Of a stretch of 64,000 nt of DNA, positions 55,851 through 64,000 are shown piece after piece; within the stretch, counting starts at the first letter, position 1, and every line of letters begins with the position of its first letter. This stretch comes from Flammeovirgaceae bacterium UBA2366. GTDB lineage: Bacteria; Bacteroidota; Bacteroidia; Cytophagales; Cyclobacteriaceae. A program made the position numbers and the translations under genes. The DNA is taken from contig DDTK01000011.1 in the NCBI GenBank assembly GCA_002344065.1, forward strand, positions 310,001 through 374,000, in the 5' to 3' direction. The notes beneath the pieces were generated by a model, which was not told where the DNA came from, ran no database searches, and saw only the letters and a program-made list of their open reading frames with translations.

Positions 55851-55890
55851 AGGTAAAGGTAGTAGAAAAAATTAAAAAAGCAACTCAGGT

Positions 55891-56079
55891 TTACCTTTTA
55901 ACCTCCAGTGAATCCTGTTTCAGAGAGTCCTTTTTCACGTAATCACGCTCAATTCGTTCTTTTAATTGGGGTTTTGACCCTGGAAACGTGGTACGCGTAG
56001 CAATGTCGTAGCTAGCATAAAACAGTAATGCAAAGAACACGATGGCAAAGCCCAGAAATATCCTTTTGTTACGCGACAT
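55891..56079 (-). CDS. Small single-helix membrane protein, unknown
   Basis: 62 aa: basic start MSRNKR, a transmembrane helix at about 7-26 (IFLGFAIVFFALLFYASYDI) and a charged tail (ERIERDYVKKDSLKQDSLEVKR). Small proteins of this shape next to rplT are seen in Cytophagales, but no function is known to me. It follows the rplT terminator hairpin by about 17 bp and so may be transcribed by read-through. Confidence 0.6.
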   Translation of the reverse strand: MSRNKRIFLGFAIVFFALLFYASYDIATRTTFPGSKPQLKERIERDYVKKDSLKQDSLEVKR

Positions 56080-56095
56080 ATTTTTTTAAAAAATA

Positions 56096-56113
56096 AAGGG
56101 GCTTTCGCCCCTT
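56096..56113 (-). terminator. Terminator after rplT
   Basis: AAGGGGC-TTTC-GCCCCTT is a perfect 7-bp stem with a 4-nt loop. On the minus strand it is followed by TTATTTTTT. It lies 20 bp after the rplT stop and ends the translation operon. Confidence 0.85.
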
Positions 56114-56132
56114 CCATTTGATAACCTGATTA

Positions 56133-56477
56133 CTATTTTACCTTATTCACTACCGCGTCAAAAGCTTCGCGGTGATTCATGGCCAGATCGGCCAATACCT
56201 TGCGATTAAGGTCGATACCGGCTGTTTTTAACTTACCCATAAATTGTGAGTAGGATAAGCCGTGTTCACGAACACCGGCATTGATACGTGTAATCCATAT
56301 CGCGCGGTATTCTCTTTTCTTGGATTTACGGTCGCGGTAAGCATATACGAGACCCTTTTCTACGGCATTCTTAGCTACCGTCCATACGTTTTTCTTACGA
56401 CCAAAAAATCCTTTGGCCAGCTTTAAGATGCGCTTACGTTTTGCGCGGGATGCAACATTGTTGACTGATCTTGGCAT
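56133..56477 (-). CDS. rplT: 50S ribosomal protein L20
   Basis: 114 aa, the normal length. Starts MPRSVNNVASRAKRKRILKLAKGFFGRKKN and includes YRDRKSKKREYRAIWITRINA and the C-terminal NRKVLADLAMNHREAFDAVV, all highly conserved. Binds 23S rRNA early in large-subunit assembly. Last ribosomal gene of thrS-infC-rpmI-rplT. A 126-bp gap separates it from rpmI, larger than usual in this operon; it could hold a leader or a secondary promoter, but I see no clear L20-binding structure. Confidence 0.98.
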   Translation of the reverse strand: MPRSVNNVASRAKRKRILKLAKGFFGRKKNVWTVAKNAVEKGLVYAYRDRKSKKREYRAIWITRINAGVREHGLSYSQFMGKLKTAGIDLNRKVLADLAMNHREAFDAVVNKVK

Positions 56478-56603
56478 TTTACTTTACATTTTTTGGTTGT
56501 TGGCGAATCTTCTGTTTCAAGTTTGCTTAGATGCCAAAAACCGGGTTAAACATAAACCTACCATTGCGTGACACTGGCAGGTCAACCGATTATTAGATTA
56601 GTA

Positions 56604-56804
56604 TTAAAGAGCATACGGAATCATGAACTTCACGTTGTTCATATCTTCCGGTCTTACGATAGCCATTTTTCCTAATCTTCTTTTTTGCTTGGTTTCCTTC
56701 TTGGTTAAGATGTGGTTCTTAAACGCATGTTTACGTTTTACTTTACCGGTACCTGTTACTTTAAACCGCTTCTTTGCACCAGACTTTGTTTTTACTTTAG
56801 GCAT
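56604..56804 (-). CDS. rpmI: 50S ribosomal protein L35
   Basis: 66 aa: MPKVKTKSGAKKRFKVTGTG followed by a basic stretch with HAFKNHILTKKETKQKRRLG and the C-terminal VRPEDMNNVKFMIPYAL. These are family constants, and the size is standard. Located 28 bp downstream of infC. Confidence 0.98.
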   Translation of the reverse strand: MPKVKTKSGAKKRFKVTGTGKVKRKHAFKNHILTKKETKQKRRLGKMAIVRPEDMNNVKFMIPYAL

Positions 56805-56832
56805 TGTATTACAATTAAATCAATTTCACTTT

Positions 56833-57396
56833 CTATTTACTAGCCTTGCCCTTCGGTTGCACGAACATTGACATCCGTTTACCTTCAAGCCGTGGCATCT
56901 GCTCTACTTTTCCATGTTCTTCAAGACCTTGGGCAAATTTTAACAATAAAATCTCACCACGTTCTTTATACACAATGGTACGGCCCGGAAAAAACACCGT
57001 AGCCTTTACCTTTGATCCTTCTTTGAGAAAGTTGATGGCGTGATTCAATTTAAAATTGAAATCATGTTCATCAGTGTTCGGGCCAAACCTTATCTCCTTC
57101 ACCACTACTTTAATGGCTTTGGCCTTAATTTCCTTCTGCTTCTTCTTCTGCTCGTACTTAAACTTCGAGTAGTCGGTAACTTTACAAACCGGGGGATCTG
57201 CATTGGGGGATATCTCCACCAAATCCAACCCTTGTTCCTGTGCTATTTTAATAGCCTCCTTAACAGGGTAAACATCAACTTTAACGTTTTCGCCTACTAA
57301 CCTCACCCTGGGTGCGGTAATCCTTTCATTAATACGATAGGGCTCCTCTGGTCTGTACGGGCCCCTTCGAAAGGGTCTGTTTGTCTGGTTTATAAT
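56833..57396 (-). CDS. infC: Translation initiation factor IF-3, non-AUG start
   Basis: 187 aa if started at the ATT at 57396 (186 aa from the ATA at 57393). An ATG/GTG-only search would begin at the GTG at 57306 and lose 30 conserved residues, including RINERITAPRVRLVGENV, the N-domain start of IF-3. The longer frame closes at a TAA just upstream of 57396, and AGAGGA (57400-57405) is placed as a Shine-Dalgarno. The only possible starts between them are ATT, ATA and weaker codons. IF-3 selects initiator tRNA and rejects non-canonical starts, so a non-AUG start gives it autoregulation, as in E. coli infC (AUU). C-domain: KVVVKEIRFGPNTDEHDF and VKATVFFPGR. Between thrS and rpmI. Confidence 0.95.
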   Translation of the reverse strand: MINQTNRPFRRGPYRPEEPYRINERITAPRVRLVGENVKVDVYPVKEAIKIAQEQGLDLVEISPNADPPVCKVTDYSKFKYEQKKKQKEIKAKAIKVVVKEIRFGPNTDEHDFNFKLNHAINFLKEGSKVKATVFFPGRTIVYKERGEILLLKFAQGLEEHGKVEQMPRLEGKRMSMFVQPKGKASK

Positions 57397-57405
57397 ACTT
57401 CCTCT
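57391..57405 (-). promoter_or_regulatory. infC ribosome-binding site and non-AUG start
   Basis: Minus strand: AGAGGA (57405-57400), AGT, then ATT (57396-57394) and ATA (57393-57391), then AAC CAG. The spacing from AGAGGA is 3 nt to ATT and 6 nt to ATA. Distance favours ATA; precedent in E. coli favours ATT. Either is a codon against which IF-3 discriminates. Confidence 0.8.
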
Positions 57406-57502
57406 GGTTTAAATTCTACAAAATTTTATGCTCAACGAGCCTATTTTAACTAAAAATAGGGTGCAAATATCGCTATATTATTCAGAAATCAAAACCTTAC
57501 GA

Positions 57503-59440
57503 TCAGTTCTCAGGTGCAGCAGACGAGGATTTAAACTCCACTACAAACTGATCGAAGGGCATGGTGCCGGCATCACCCTTACCATGTATTCGGACGGCAA
57601 CTTTCCGTTCAGCCGCTTCCTTCTCCCCCACAATGAGCATGTAGGGTATTTTCTTAACTTCGGCATCCCGTATTTTCCGTCCAATCTTTTCATCACGATC
57701 ATCCAAAAAACCTCTGATATCCAGAGCTTTAAGGGTATTGAACACATCCTCTGCATAAGCATTGAAACGCTCTGATATGGGCAATACAGCAATCTGATCT
57801 GGCGAAAGCCAAAGCGGAAAATTGCCGGCACAGTGTTCAATAAGTACAGCTACAAACCGCTCGAGCGACCCGAAAGGCGCACGGTGAATCATTACCGGAC
57901 GATGGCGCTGATTATCTGACCCTACATACTCCAACTCAAAACGCTGAGGAAGCTGGTAGTCGACCTGAATGGTACCTAATTGCCAGCTTCGGCCCAAAGC
58001 ATCTTTCACCATAAAATCCAGTTTAGGGCCATAGAAAGCAGCCTCGCCCTTTACGGCTACGGTTTTCAACCCCCGCTCATCGGCAGCCTCCTGTATCTCA
58101 CGCTCGGCTCTATCCCACAATTCATCATCACCGATATACTTTTCCTTATTGGCAGGATCACGGAGGGAAACCTGGGCGGTGTAGTTTTCAAATCCCAGTG
58201 ATTTAAAAACATGAAGCACCAGGTCTATGACTTTAATGAACTCTTCCTTTACCTGATCGGGGCGACAAAATATATGAGCATCGTCTTGGGTGAAACCCCT
58301 TACCCGTGTAAGACCATGAAGTTCACCACTTTGTTCATAACGATACACAGTTCCGAACTCCGCCAGCCGGATAGGAAGATCCTTATATGACCGGGGTTTG
58401 GAATTGTATATCTCGCAATGATGCGGGCAGTTCATGGGTTTAAGTAAAAACTCTTCACCTTCATCTGGTGTGCGAATGGGTTGGAATGAATCTTTACCAT
58501 ACTTTTCGTAGTGACCTGATGTTACGTAAAGGCTTTTACTGCCAATATGGGGAGTCACTACAGGATCATAACCCGCCTTTACCTGGGCTTTGCGCATAAA
58601 CTGCTCCAGGCGCTCACGCAGTATCGTTCCTTTAGGCAACCAAAGCGGCAACCCCATGCCCACCTTTTCTGAAAAGGTGAAAAGCTCAAGTTCTTTGCCC
58701 AGTTTTCGGTGATCTCTTTTCTTCGCCTCTTCCAACAGGTGCAGGTATCCTTCAAGCTCTTTTTGCTTTGGAAAAGTGATACCATAAATGCGGGTAAGCA
58801 TTTTGTTCTTTTCATTGCCTCGCCAGTATGCACCTGCAACGTTGAGCAATTTTATTGCCTTGATAAAACCAGTATGTGGTATATGCGGACCTTTACATAA
58901 ATCCGTAAAGTTACCTTGTTCATAAAAAGTTATGGTGCCATCAGTTAACTCGCTGATCAGTTCCAGTTTGTAGGGGTCATTCTTCCTGCTAAAAAAATCT
59001 AACGCTTCGGCCTTGCTAACCTCTCTCCTCCCAAAAACACTTTCCTTCTTTGCCAACTCTTTCATCTTCGCCTCAAGTGCAGCGAGATCATCATCGCCAA
59101 AAGCCTTACCGCCCAGATCAACGTCATAATAAAATCCATTTTCGATGGGTGGGCCAATACCAAATTTTACACCCGGGTGCAGTGCTTCAAGTGCTTCAGC
59201 CATAAGGTGGGCTGATGAATGCCAAAACGCGTATTTGCCTCCACCGTCATTCCAGGTAAGAATTTTAACGGAAGCATCCTGATCGATGCTTCGGGAAAGA
59301 TCCTGTATAGTACCGTTTACTTCAATAGCCAGTGCATTTCGTGCCAAACCTTCACTTATACTCTTGGCTACTTCAATACCTTTAACGCCAGATGGAAACT
59401 CACGAATGCTTCCGTCCGGCAAACTAATTTTAATCGTCAT
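57503..59440 (-). CDS. thrS: Threonyl-tRNA synthetase
   Basis: 645 aa, full length. N-terminal TGS domain (MTIKISLPDGSIREFPSGV), editing domain with HSSAHLMAEAL and GFYYDVDL, then the class II core: LKPMNCPHHCEIY (zinc Cys), motif 2 LAEFGTVYRYEQSGELHGLTRVRGFTQDDAHIF, motif 3 HRAPFGSLERFVAVLIEH, and the C-terminal anticodon-binding domain (IAVLPISERFNAYAEDVF). Charges tRNA-Thr and edits Ser-tRNA-Thr. First gene of the thrS-infC-rpmI-rplT operon; 106 bp to infC. No leader attenuator was recognised in the 45 bp ahead of it. Confidence 0.98.
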   Translation of the reverse strand: MTIKISLPDGSIREFPSGVKGIEVAKSISEGLARNALAIEVNGTIQDLSRSIDQDASVKILTWNDGGGKYAFWHSSAHLMAEALEALHPGVKFGIGPPIENGFYYDVDLGGKAFGDDDLAALEAKMKELAKKESVFGRREVSKAEALDFFSRKNDPYKLELISELTDGTITFYEQGNFTDLCKGPHIPHTGFIKAIKLLNVAGAYWRGNEKNKMLTRIYGITFPKQKELEGYLHLLEEAKKRDHRKLGKELELFTFSEKVGMGLPLWLPKGTILRERLEQFMRKAQVKAGYDPVVTPHIGSKSLYVTSGHYEKYGKDSFQPIRTPDEGEEFLLKPMNCPHHCEIYNSKPRSYKDLPIRLAEFGTVYRYEQSGELHGLTRVRGFTQDDAHIFCRPDQVKEEFIKVIDLVLHVFKSLGFENYTAQVSLRDPANKEKYIGDDELWDRAEREIQEAADERGLKTVAVKGEAAFYGPKLDFMVKDALGRSWQLGTIQVDYQLPQRFELEYVGSDNQRHRPVMIHRAPFGSLERFVAVLIEHCAGNFPLWLSPDQIAVLPISERFNAYAEDVFNTLKALDIRGFLDDRDEKIGRKIRDAEVKKIPYMLIVGEKEAAERKVAVRIHGKGDAGTMPFDQFVVEFKSSSAAPEN

Positions 59441-59485
59441 GTCTTATAGTTAAAAATCTGCGCAAATATAAGGAATGCCTGTCCA

Positions 59486-61978
59486 CTACAGCTTGAACTG
59501 AGCCGTAAACAACACACCAAATTTGCGGGCCCGGTCGTTTTCCAGGTAGCTTAGGCGGTGAACAAAATCGACTCTCAAAAACCGGAAGATATTTTCTACA
59601 CCATAGCCTAATTCAATATATGGCTTATTGAAGGTCAGGTTACTATTTCCGGCAGGAAAAGGCAGCGGATCGCTAACGGTTAGGTTTTCGTCACGTAAGT
59701 CGCCATAAATGACATTGGTTAACCCCGTCAAGCGCCACTTAAGCTTCCTCATCAGTGGCACTCGATTCAACAAAAATCCTTCGAAATTCTGACGGTATTG
59801 CATGGAAACAAAGCGGTCGCTGAAGAACTCACCAAAGTTCATAAGACTGTACAAAACATCTGTATAAAAGGGTGTTTCATTACCCAGATGCACCGATAAT
59901 AATGGGTATGGAACGGTGCCCAAAATATATTCCCCAGTTAAGGTGAATTTACCGGTTCCTAAAGGTCCCATCGGAAGCTTTTTCAGAACTGATAACCTGA
60001 ATTTATCGTAATCAAAATCGCTACCCCCAATACCCTTTAGCCCCAAGGTGTAACGAAACGTTATGATAGGCCACTTTTGAGCCCCTAAACTCACCCGCTC
60101 ATTATCATATTGAATAAAAAGTTCATCACGTGAATATCTCGACTCCAGTATCACTTCTGCTGTTTGAAAATTTTGTTGAAGTGATGATACATCGCCCGGA
60201 TTGGCATAATAACCAAAATCGAAAACCGGATTAAACGTGTTGTACTTAAAGGCGATGCGCTGTGAAAAGCCCTTTACTAGCTCCCGTTGGAAATTAAATC
60301 GGGTCTCATCAAAATAGTAGCCTCTTCTGAAAACACCGAAGCGCGATGCCGCTAACAAAAGGTAATCATCGGCTAAATTTTCATCATCAATTCCTACTCT
60401 GCCCAAATCACTTCGTACCCGAATTCCAACCGTGGTCCAGCGCTTTCGGTCCAGTATATGCTGTACAAAGGCTGAGTATTTCACACGATCATCACGAAAA
60501 CCATAACCCAACTGGCCGCCAAAAACCCACTTCCTGCTAAAGTGATAGTTGGTACGGAAGCCGGATTGAAGGCGCACACCTTCAATATCATTCAAAGCCA
60601 TTAAACTTAAATATGGACCTATATCAATCTTCCCAACACTTTTGTACCCATTGATAAAGATCTTCACGATATCAATATACGTTCGTACTACCGGAATATT
60701 TTGCAGCGTATCAATCATCCGGTAAACATTCTTCTCCGTTTCCGTTAATGGATCGTGTCGTAAGGTATTCCAATGATCTTCATCACTTTGATTAAGAATA
60801 TACCCCTCATCAAGCACGATAGGCTTTTCATAAAACTTAAGATCCTTGGGCTGATTTACAATTATATTCTTATTGGATGTATAGAATTTTGCCAACAGTC
60901 CTGCCCACTGATCACGAACTTCACCCACATCAATAAGTACTCTGTTTTTTACCGGCAACCAGGCACCTCCCTCAGACTTACCTAACTCTTGCTGGATTCT
61001 TATTTTTTCGATGAAATTTAAATTAGCCTGCTTACCAATGGTTGCTTCTATTTGCTTGATTGCAAATTCATTTTTTGTTATCCACATCACACCGGTAAAC
61101 GCTAAGGCCTGCGGACTTTTCGGATAAAAATCAATGCGGTAACAGAAATCGGCACCCACATAAAGACTATCCATTAAATCGTAATCGTAATAAAGCTTCC
61201 ACCCATCCGCAATGGGCGATACAAAATCTTTATCCAGAATGTTCAACCAGTTTTTATAAAAATTATACTCCTGAAAGGAACTACCTACAAGCTGCGCCAT
61301 CAGTGAGCCATCTTCAAAACCTACTCCACTGATCTTGGTTTCCTTTATATTTTCAAACTTAAGTTCAGGGTTTGCGCGGTAGTAAACTTTGGATACACTC
61401 TCAGAAATAAATATGGGTAAGATTGGCTTCCCGTCTTCACCGGCAATGCGATCAATACTGTCGAGTACCTGAGTGATGCGCGACATGATCTTTTTTTCCC
61501 TGAATTTGTCGGTGATCTTATCTATATCAATCTCGATCTTGGAATACGAGTCAAGTTCATAAGCACTCAGCTTCCGCTTATCATTAGTGTCTTTGTTCTT
61601 AATAACATTCCGAAGAATTGGGAACGCTGGATTTTCACCTGCCAGCACAACAATATCCCTTAACCGGGTAACCTCTTCCTCCAATTGAAAATTGATGGTT
61701 TGCTCTACACCTTTCTTGACATATCGAGTGCGGGATCGGTATCCTATGTAACTGGCATGAAGTGAATCGGTTGGCGAGTTTGTGCGCAGTTCGTACTTGC
61801 CATCAAAGTCAGTGGTAGCACCAATACTGGTTCCTTTAAAAACCACATTAACAAAAGGAATAGGATCTCCAGAAAAGGCATCTGTAATCTTACCCCGTAC
61901 AACAGTTTCCTGCGCAATGCTATAAAACGTAACCAGTAAAAAAGCTACGGAGAAGCCTAAACGAGCAATTAAATTCAC
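59486..61978 (-). CDS. DUF5686 outer-membrane protein with carboxypeptidase-regulatory-like domain
   Basis: About 830 aa. No ATG fits: candidate starts are GTG at 61978, right before the signal peptide (LGFSVAFLLVTFYSIAQ), or TTG at 62011. After the signal comes a carboxypeptidase-D regulatory-like domain (VVRGKITDAFSGDPIPFVNV). A long DUF5686 region follows (from about 100: NPAFPILRNVIKNKDTNDKRKLSAYELDSYSK), and the C-terminal part is barrel-like, ending VLFTAQFKL. The family is widespread in Bacteroidota and lacks an assigned role. There is no TonB box or plug, so it is not a SusC protein. Convergence with any gene is absent; the next gene, thrS, is 45 bp downstream on the same strand. Confidence 0.85.
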   Translation of the reverse strand: MNLIARLGFSVAFLLVTFYSIAQETVVRGKITDAFSGDPIPFVNVVFKGTSIGATTDFDGKYELRTNSPTDSLHASYIGYRSRTRYVKKGVEQTINFQLEEEVTRLRDIVVLAGENPAFPILRNVIKNKDTNDKRKLSAYELDSYSKIEIDIDKITDKFREKKIMSRITQVLDSIDRIAGEDGKPILPIFISESVSKVYYRANPELKFENIKETKISGVGFEDGSLMAQLVGSSFQEYNFYKNWLNILDKDFVSPIADGWKLYYDYDLMDSLYVGADFCYRIDFYPKSPQALAFTGVMWITKNEFAIKQIEATIGKQANLNFIEKIRIQQELGKSEGGAWLPVKNRVLIDVGEVRDQWAGLLAKFYTSNKNIIVNQPKDLKFYEKPIVLDEGYILNQSDEDHWNTLRHDPLTETEKNVYRMIDTLQNIPVVRTYIDIVKIFINGYKSVGKIDIGPYLSLMALNDIEGVRLQSGFRTNYHFSRKWVFGGQLGYGFRDDRVKYSAFVQHILDRKRWTTVGIRVRSDLGRVGIDDENLADDYLLLAASRFGVFRRGYYFDETRFNFQRELVKGFSQRIAFKYNTFNPVFDFGYYANPGDVSSLQQNFQTAEVILESRYSRDELFIQYDNERVSLGAQKWPIITFRYTLGLKGIGGSDFDYDKFRLSVLKKLPMGPLGTGKFTLTGEYILGTVPYPLLSVHLGNETPFYTDVLYSLMNFGEFFSDRFVSMQYRQNFEGFLLNRVPLMRKLKWRLTGLTNVIYGDLRDENLTVSDPLPFPAGNSNLTFNKPYIELGYGVENIFRFLRVDFVHRLSYLENDRARKFGVLFTAQFKL

Positions 61979-62052
61979 AACAGGTTTGTATTGTGTAGTA
62001 GTTGACCTCAAAAATAACGAATTAAACTATGTTGAGAGGGTTTAGGTTTCAA

Positions 62053-62700
62053 TTAAGATGAAGTAATGATAATTTCTTCTTTTTCACCTAAATACTGAGG
62101 ATTGGTTTTAAATACATACAGGTCAAGAACGGCTTTGGCTCGGGCGAAGTATTCCCGTATTCTGACTTTAAAGGCTGACTCCAGTTCAGGTTCTTCCGCA
62201 CCCATGGCAATGGCATCAATACCATAATAATCGCTTATAAAAAGTGCCCGATAGCTATGGAAAGATTGCGTGATAATTAAGATTTTATCCTGTCCAAAAA
62301 TTTCTTTACTGCGCACAACCGAATCCAGTGTTCGTAGTCCGGCATAATCCAAGGTTATGGCTGTTGCCGGCACACCCCTTGCCACTAGCGCTTTACGCAT
62401 TTCCAAAGGCTCATTATAATATTTTGTACGATTATCGCCACTCACAATAAAATGATCAATCTTACCAAGCTTATAAAGTTCAGCCGCACGATCCATCCGG
62501 TGGTCAAAGAATGGATTTGCACCTCCGCCAACAACTTTGTGACTTGTACCTAAAACAAGGGCAACCCGGTGATCCTTTAATTGTTCACTGTCTTTATAAA
62601 CCCGCGATTCAGTGCTCTTAACCACCCAAATATTAGCGATAAGGAAAAACAAAAACACAGAGGCACAGGCCAAAAAAAGCACACGCTTTACCCACTTCAT
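62053..62700 (-). CDS. SanA/YdcF-like DUF218 membrane protein
   Basis: 215 aa, one N-terminal transmembrane helix (LFLACASVFLFFLIANIWVV, about 8-27). DUF218/ElyC-SanA-YdcF core: HRVALVLGTSHKVVGGGANPFFDHRMDRAAELY, IDHFIVSGDN, LDYAGLRTLDSVVRSKEIFG, ILIITQSFHSYRALFI. SanA in E. coli affects envelope barrier function and vancomycin sensitivity at high temperature; the enzyme activity is not settled. Located 30 bp downstream of the methyltransferase gene on the same strand. Confidence 0.88.
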   Translation of the reverse strand: MKWVKRVLFLACASVFLFFLIANIWVVKSTESRVYKDSEQLKDHRVALVLGTSHKVVGGGANPFFDHRMDRAAELYKLGKIDHFIVSGDNRTKYYNEPLEMRKALVARGVPATAITLDYAGLRTLDSVVRSKEIFGQDKILIITQSFHSYRALFISDYYGIDAIAMGAEEPELESAFKVRIREYFARAKAVLDLYVFKTNPQYLGEKEEIIITSS

Positions 62701-62730
62701 GGAGAGGAAATTAAAACCAACCGGCCAAAG

Positions 62731-63420
62731 TTACGGATTTGCGCGCAAAAACTCCTTTTCAATAATTTGTGAGCGCTTTACCATCTTTCTGTACCAGGCC
62801 AGTCGAAGTTCATCCTTTTCTGTAACGGATAAACCATAGTTTTCTTGTTCATGTTTGAGTTTAGCGATAACAGTACTCAGACTTATGGCCACGCTGGCCG
62901 AAATATTTAAACTCTCGGTAAACCCATACATGGGGATTTTTACTTTGCTATCAGCATGAGTCAGTGCATAATCAGAAAGACCTTTTAGTTCATTTCCAAA
63001 AACCAACGCCACCTTTGATTGACTCACATCTATATCATGAATAGACATATTTTCCTCGGAAGGATCGGTCGCATAAATCTGATAACCATTTTCTTTTAAT
63101 TGACGAAAGCACACCTCTGTATTATTAACACCCTGCTTTTGATAGCGTATTAGATTCTCCCATTTATATGAACCTTTTAACACATATTTATTCACTTCAT
63201 ATTTGGTGGTATTTTCAATGATGTGAATATCCTGAATACCCATGCATTCGCATGTACGCACTGCCGCGCTGGCATTTTGTGATTGAAAGATATCTTCCAG
63301 CACCACGGTGACATGCCGCGTACGCTCGTTCAAGACTTTTTCTAATAATTGCTTTTTATGTTCAGAGATATACTGAGCGAAGTAGTCAACCAGCAATATT
63401 TCTTGCCTGGAGAGAGACAT
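62731..63420 (-). CDS. SpoU/TrmH-family RNA 2'-O-methyltransferase
   Basis: 229 aa from the ATG at 63420; an in-frame extension to 63450 enters the neighbouring transporter gene. SPOUT motifs: motif 1 VLEDIFQSQNASAAVRTCECMGI (about 40-60) with the catalytic Asn and Arg region, motif 2 VALVFGNELKGLSDYAL and motif 3 IPMYGFTESLNISASVAISL. These fold as a trefoil knot binding S-adenosylmethionine. The C-terminal helical extension (LKHEQENYGLSVTEKDELRLAWYRKMV) resembles TrmH, which makes Gm18 in tRNA. The exact RNA target is uncertain. Seven bp after the NupC stop. Confidence 0.88.
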   Translation of the reverse strand: MSLSRQEILLVDYFAQYISEHKKQLLEKVLNERTRHVTVVLEDIFQSQNASAAVRTCECMGIQDIHIIENTTKYEVNKYVLKGSYKWENLIRYQKQGVNNTEVCFRQLKENGYQIYATDPSEENMSIHDIDVSQSKVALVFGNELKGLSDYALTHADSKVKIPMYGFTESLNISASVAISLSTVIAKLKHEQENYGLSVTEKDELRLAWYRKMVKRSQIIEKEFLRANP

Positions 63421-63427
63421 AAGAATC

Positions 63428-64000
63428 TTAGCTAAACAAGGCCCCGGCAATAGTGGCCGTCATCATGGTGGCCAGTGAAGCCGCCATCAAAGCCCGAAGA
63501 CCCAAACGGGATAAATCAGCCTGGCGATTCGGTGCCATGCTACCAATACCACCAATTTGAATAGCTATGGAGCTAAAGTTTGCAAAACCACATAACGCAT
63601 AGGTTGAGATGATGATTGACTTATTACTCAGCACCCCCATTGACTTCATCTCCGCCAATCCGAGGTAAGCTACAAATTCATTGATAACAAGTTTTTGTCC
63701 GAGTAAGCTTCCAACATAAATGGTTTCCGACCAATCAACACCCATTACAAAAGCCAACACACGAAACAGCTGACCAAAAATATACTGAAGCGAAAATCCG
63801 GTAAACGATCCATTCGTAGTTGACTGAACCCAGGTATTTAAACCCGTCCATGCGCCAATACCATCAACTAGAATCCAATTGATGGCATAGATAATGGCAA
63901 TGAAGGCTAACAACATCCCGCCAATATTCAGCGCTAGTTTAATTCCATCGGCAGCACCAGTGGCAAAGGCATCGATAACATTAACGCCAATAGACTCTTT
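63428..64000 (-). CDS. Concentrative nucleoside transporter, NupC family (partial, C-terminal part)
   Basis: 191 residues of open frame to the window edge (KESIGVNVIDAFATGAADGIKLALNIGGM...), so the N-terminal part is outside. Family marks are AFATGAADGIKLALNIGGML, LVINEFVAYLGLAEM, the loop ISTYALCGFANFSSIAIQIGG and GSMAPNRQADLSRLG. The protein imports nucleosides with sodium or protons across the inner membrane. The gene precedes the methyltransferase on the same strand with 7 bp between them, suggesting one transcript. Truncation is by the window edge only. Confidence 0.93.
   Translation of the reverse strand, partial: KESIGVNVIDAFATGAADGIKLALNIGGMLLAFIAIIYAINWILVDGIGAWTGLNTWVQSTTNGSFTGFSLQYIFGQLFRVLAFVMGVDWSETIYVGSLLGQKLVINEFVAYLGLAEMKSMGVLSNKSIIISTYALCGFANFSSIAIQIGGIGSMAPNRQADLSRLGLRALMAASLATMMTATIAGALFS

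Larger units (their letters stand above)
55528..55890. other. 363-bp intergenic region with two look-alike hairpin units
   Basis: No protein gene seen. It holds two minus-strand units, each a conserved 20-nt stretch followed by a strong hairpin and a T-rich tail: 55613-55680 and 55783-55850. See the separate entries. The stretch between them (55691-55780) and the 55528-55612 end show nothing recognisable. Confidence 0.6.

Noticed and set aside
56478..56603. L20-responsive leader in the rpmI-rplT gap
   Set aside because: No pairing resembling the known L20 sites could be found by eye; the gap is only noted as longer than usual.
1..64000. tRNA or rRNA genes
   Set aside because: The gaps examined by eye showed no acceptor/T-arm pattern; a covariance search would be needed to exclude one completely.

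Overview
The window comes from a Bacteroidota chromosome, most likely a Cytophagales-type (Cyclobacteriaceae-like) free-living glycan degrader. The basis is two complete SusC/SusD pairs, a SusE-like lipoprotein, a type IX secretion C-terminal domain on the amylase, TAnnTTTG-type promoter boxes, a DUF5686 protein and many lipoproteins. No tRNA, rRNA, CRISPR array, transposase or origin was recognised by eye. The GC content looks moderate and even.

Positions 1-19553 (all minus strand) hold SusC and SusD, a strong hairpin terminator, and then a tightly packed chain: three giant tandem FG-GAP/ASPIC lipoproteins (about 1100 aa each), a membrane-anchored GyrI-like protein, a secreted GH65 with hydrolase-type catalytic residues, a vanadium-haloperoxidase-fold lipoprotein, and the start of an SLC45-type MFS sugar transporter cut by the window edge. 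Gene overlaps of 4-10 bp indicate one co-translated unit. This is the least understood part and the best candidate for an undescribed system.

Positions 19829-42156 form an alpha-glucan utilisation locus. Maltose phosphorylase-type GH65 and beta-phosphoglucomutase (minus) face a LacI-family regulator (plus). Then come a secreted clan-A glycoside hydrolase and a GH53 endo-galactanase lipoprotein (divergent), a T9SS-secreted GH13 amylase with SusE, SusD and SusC (minus), and GH31 alpha-glucosidase, MFS transporter and a Fes/EsteraseD-like hydrolase (plus). Three related LacI-type operators (19683, 22921, 36781) sit upstream of SusC-1, between pgmB and lacI, and between SusC-2 and GH31. They suggest that one regulator links both SusCD units. 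In the inferred flow, outer starch-like chains are bound by SusCDE and cut by GH13, oligosaccharides pass through SusC, and maltose enters by the MFS carrier. It is then split by GH31 or phosphorolysed by GH65 to glucose and beta-glucose-1-phosphate, which PgmB converts to glucose-6-phosphate.

Positions 42205-46460 are accessory: lipoproteins of unknown role, a BNR-repeat lipoprotein, a beta-barrel protein and a decayed RHS remnant. Positions 46585-55527 are ordinary housekeeping and metabolic genes (msrA, a HAMP-GAF-PAS sensor, a class II amidotransferase, lhgO, ridA, a MoeB/ThiF-rhodanese fusion, a sodium:solute symporter).

Positions 55528-64000 hold the conserved thrS-infC-rpmI-rplT translation operon, with infC starting on a non-AUG codon. 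After it lie two look-alike short units (shared 20-nt segment plus hairpin) that could be sibling small RNAs. Upstream lie a DUF5686 outer-membrane protein, a SanA/YdcF-like protein, a TrmH-family methyltransferase and a partial NupC nucleoside transporter.
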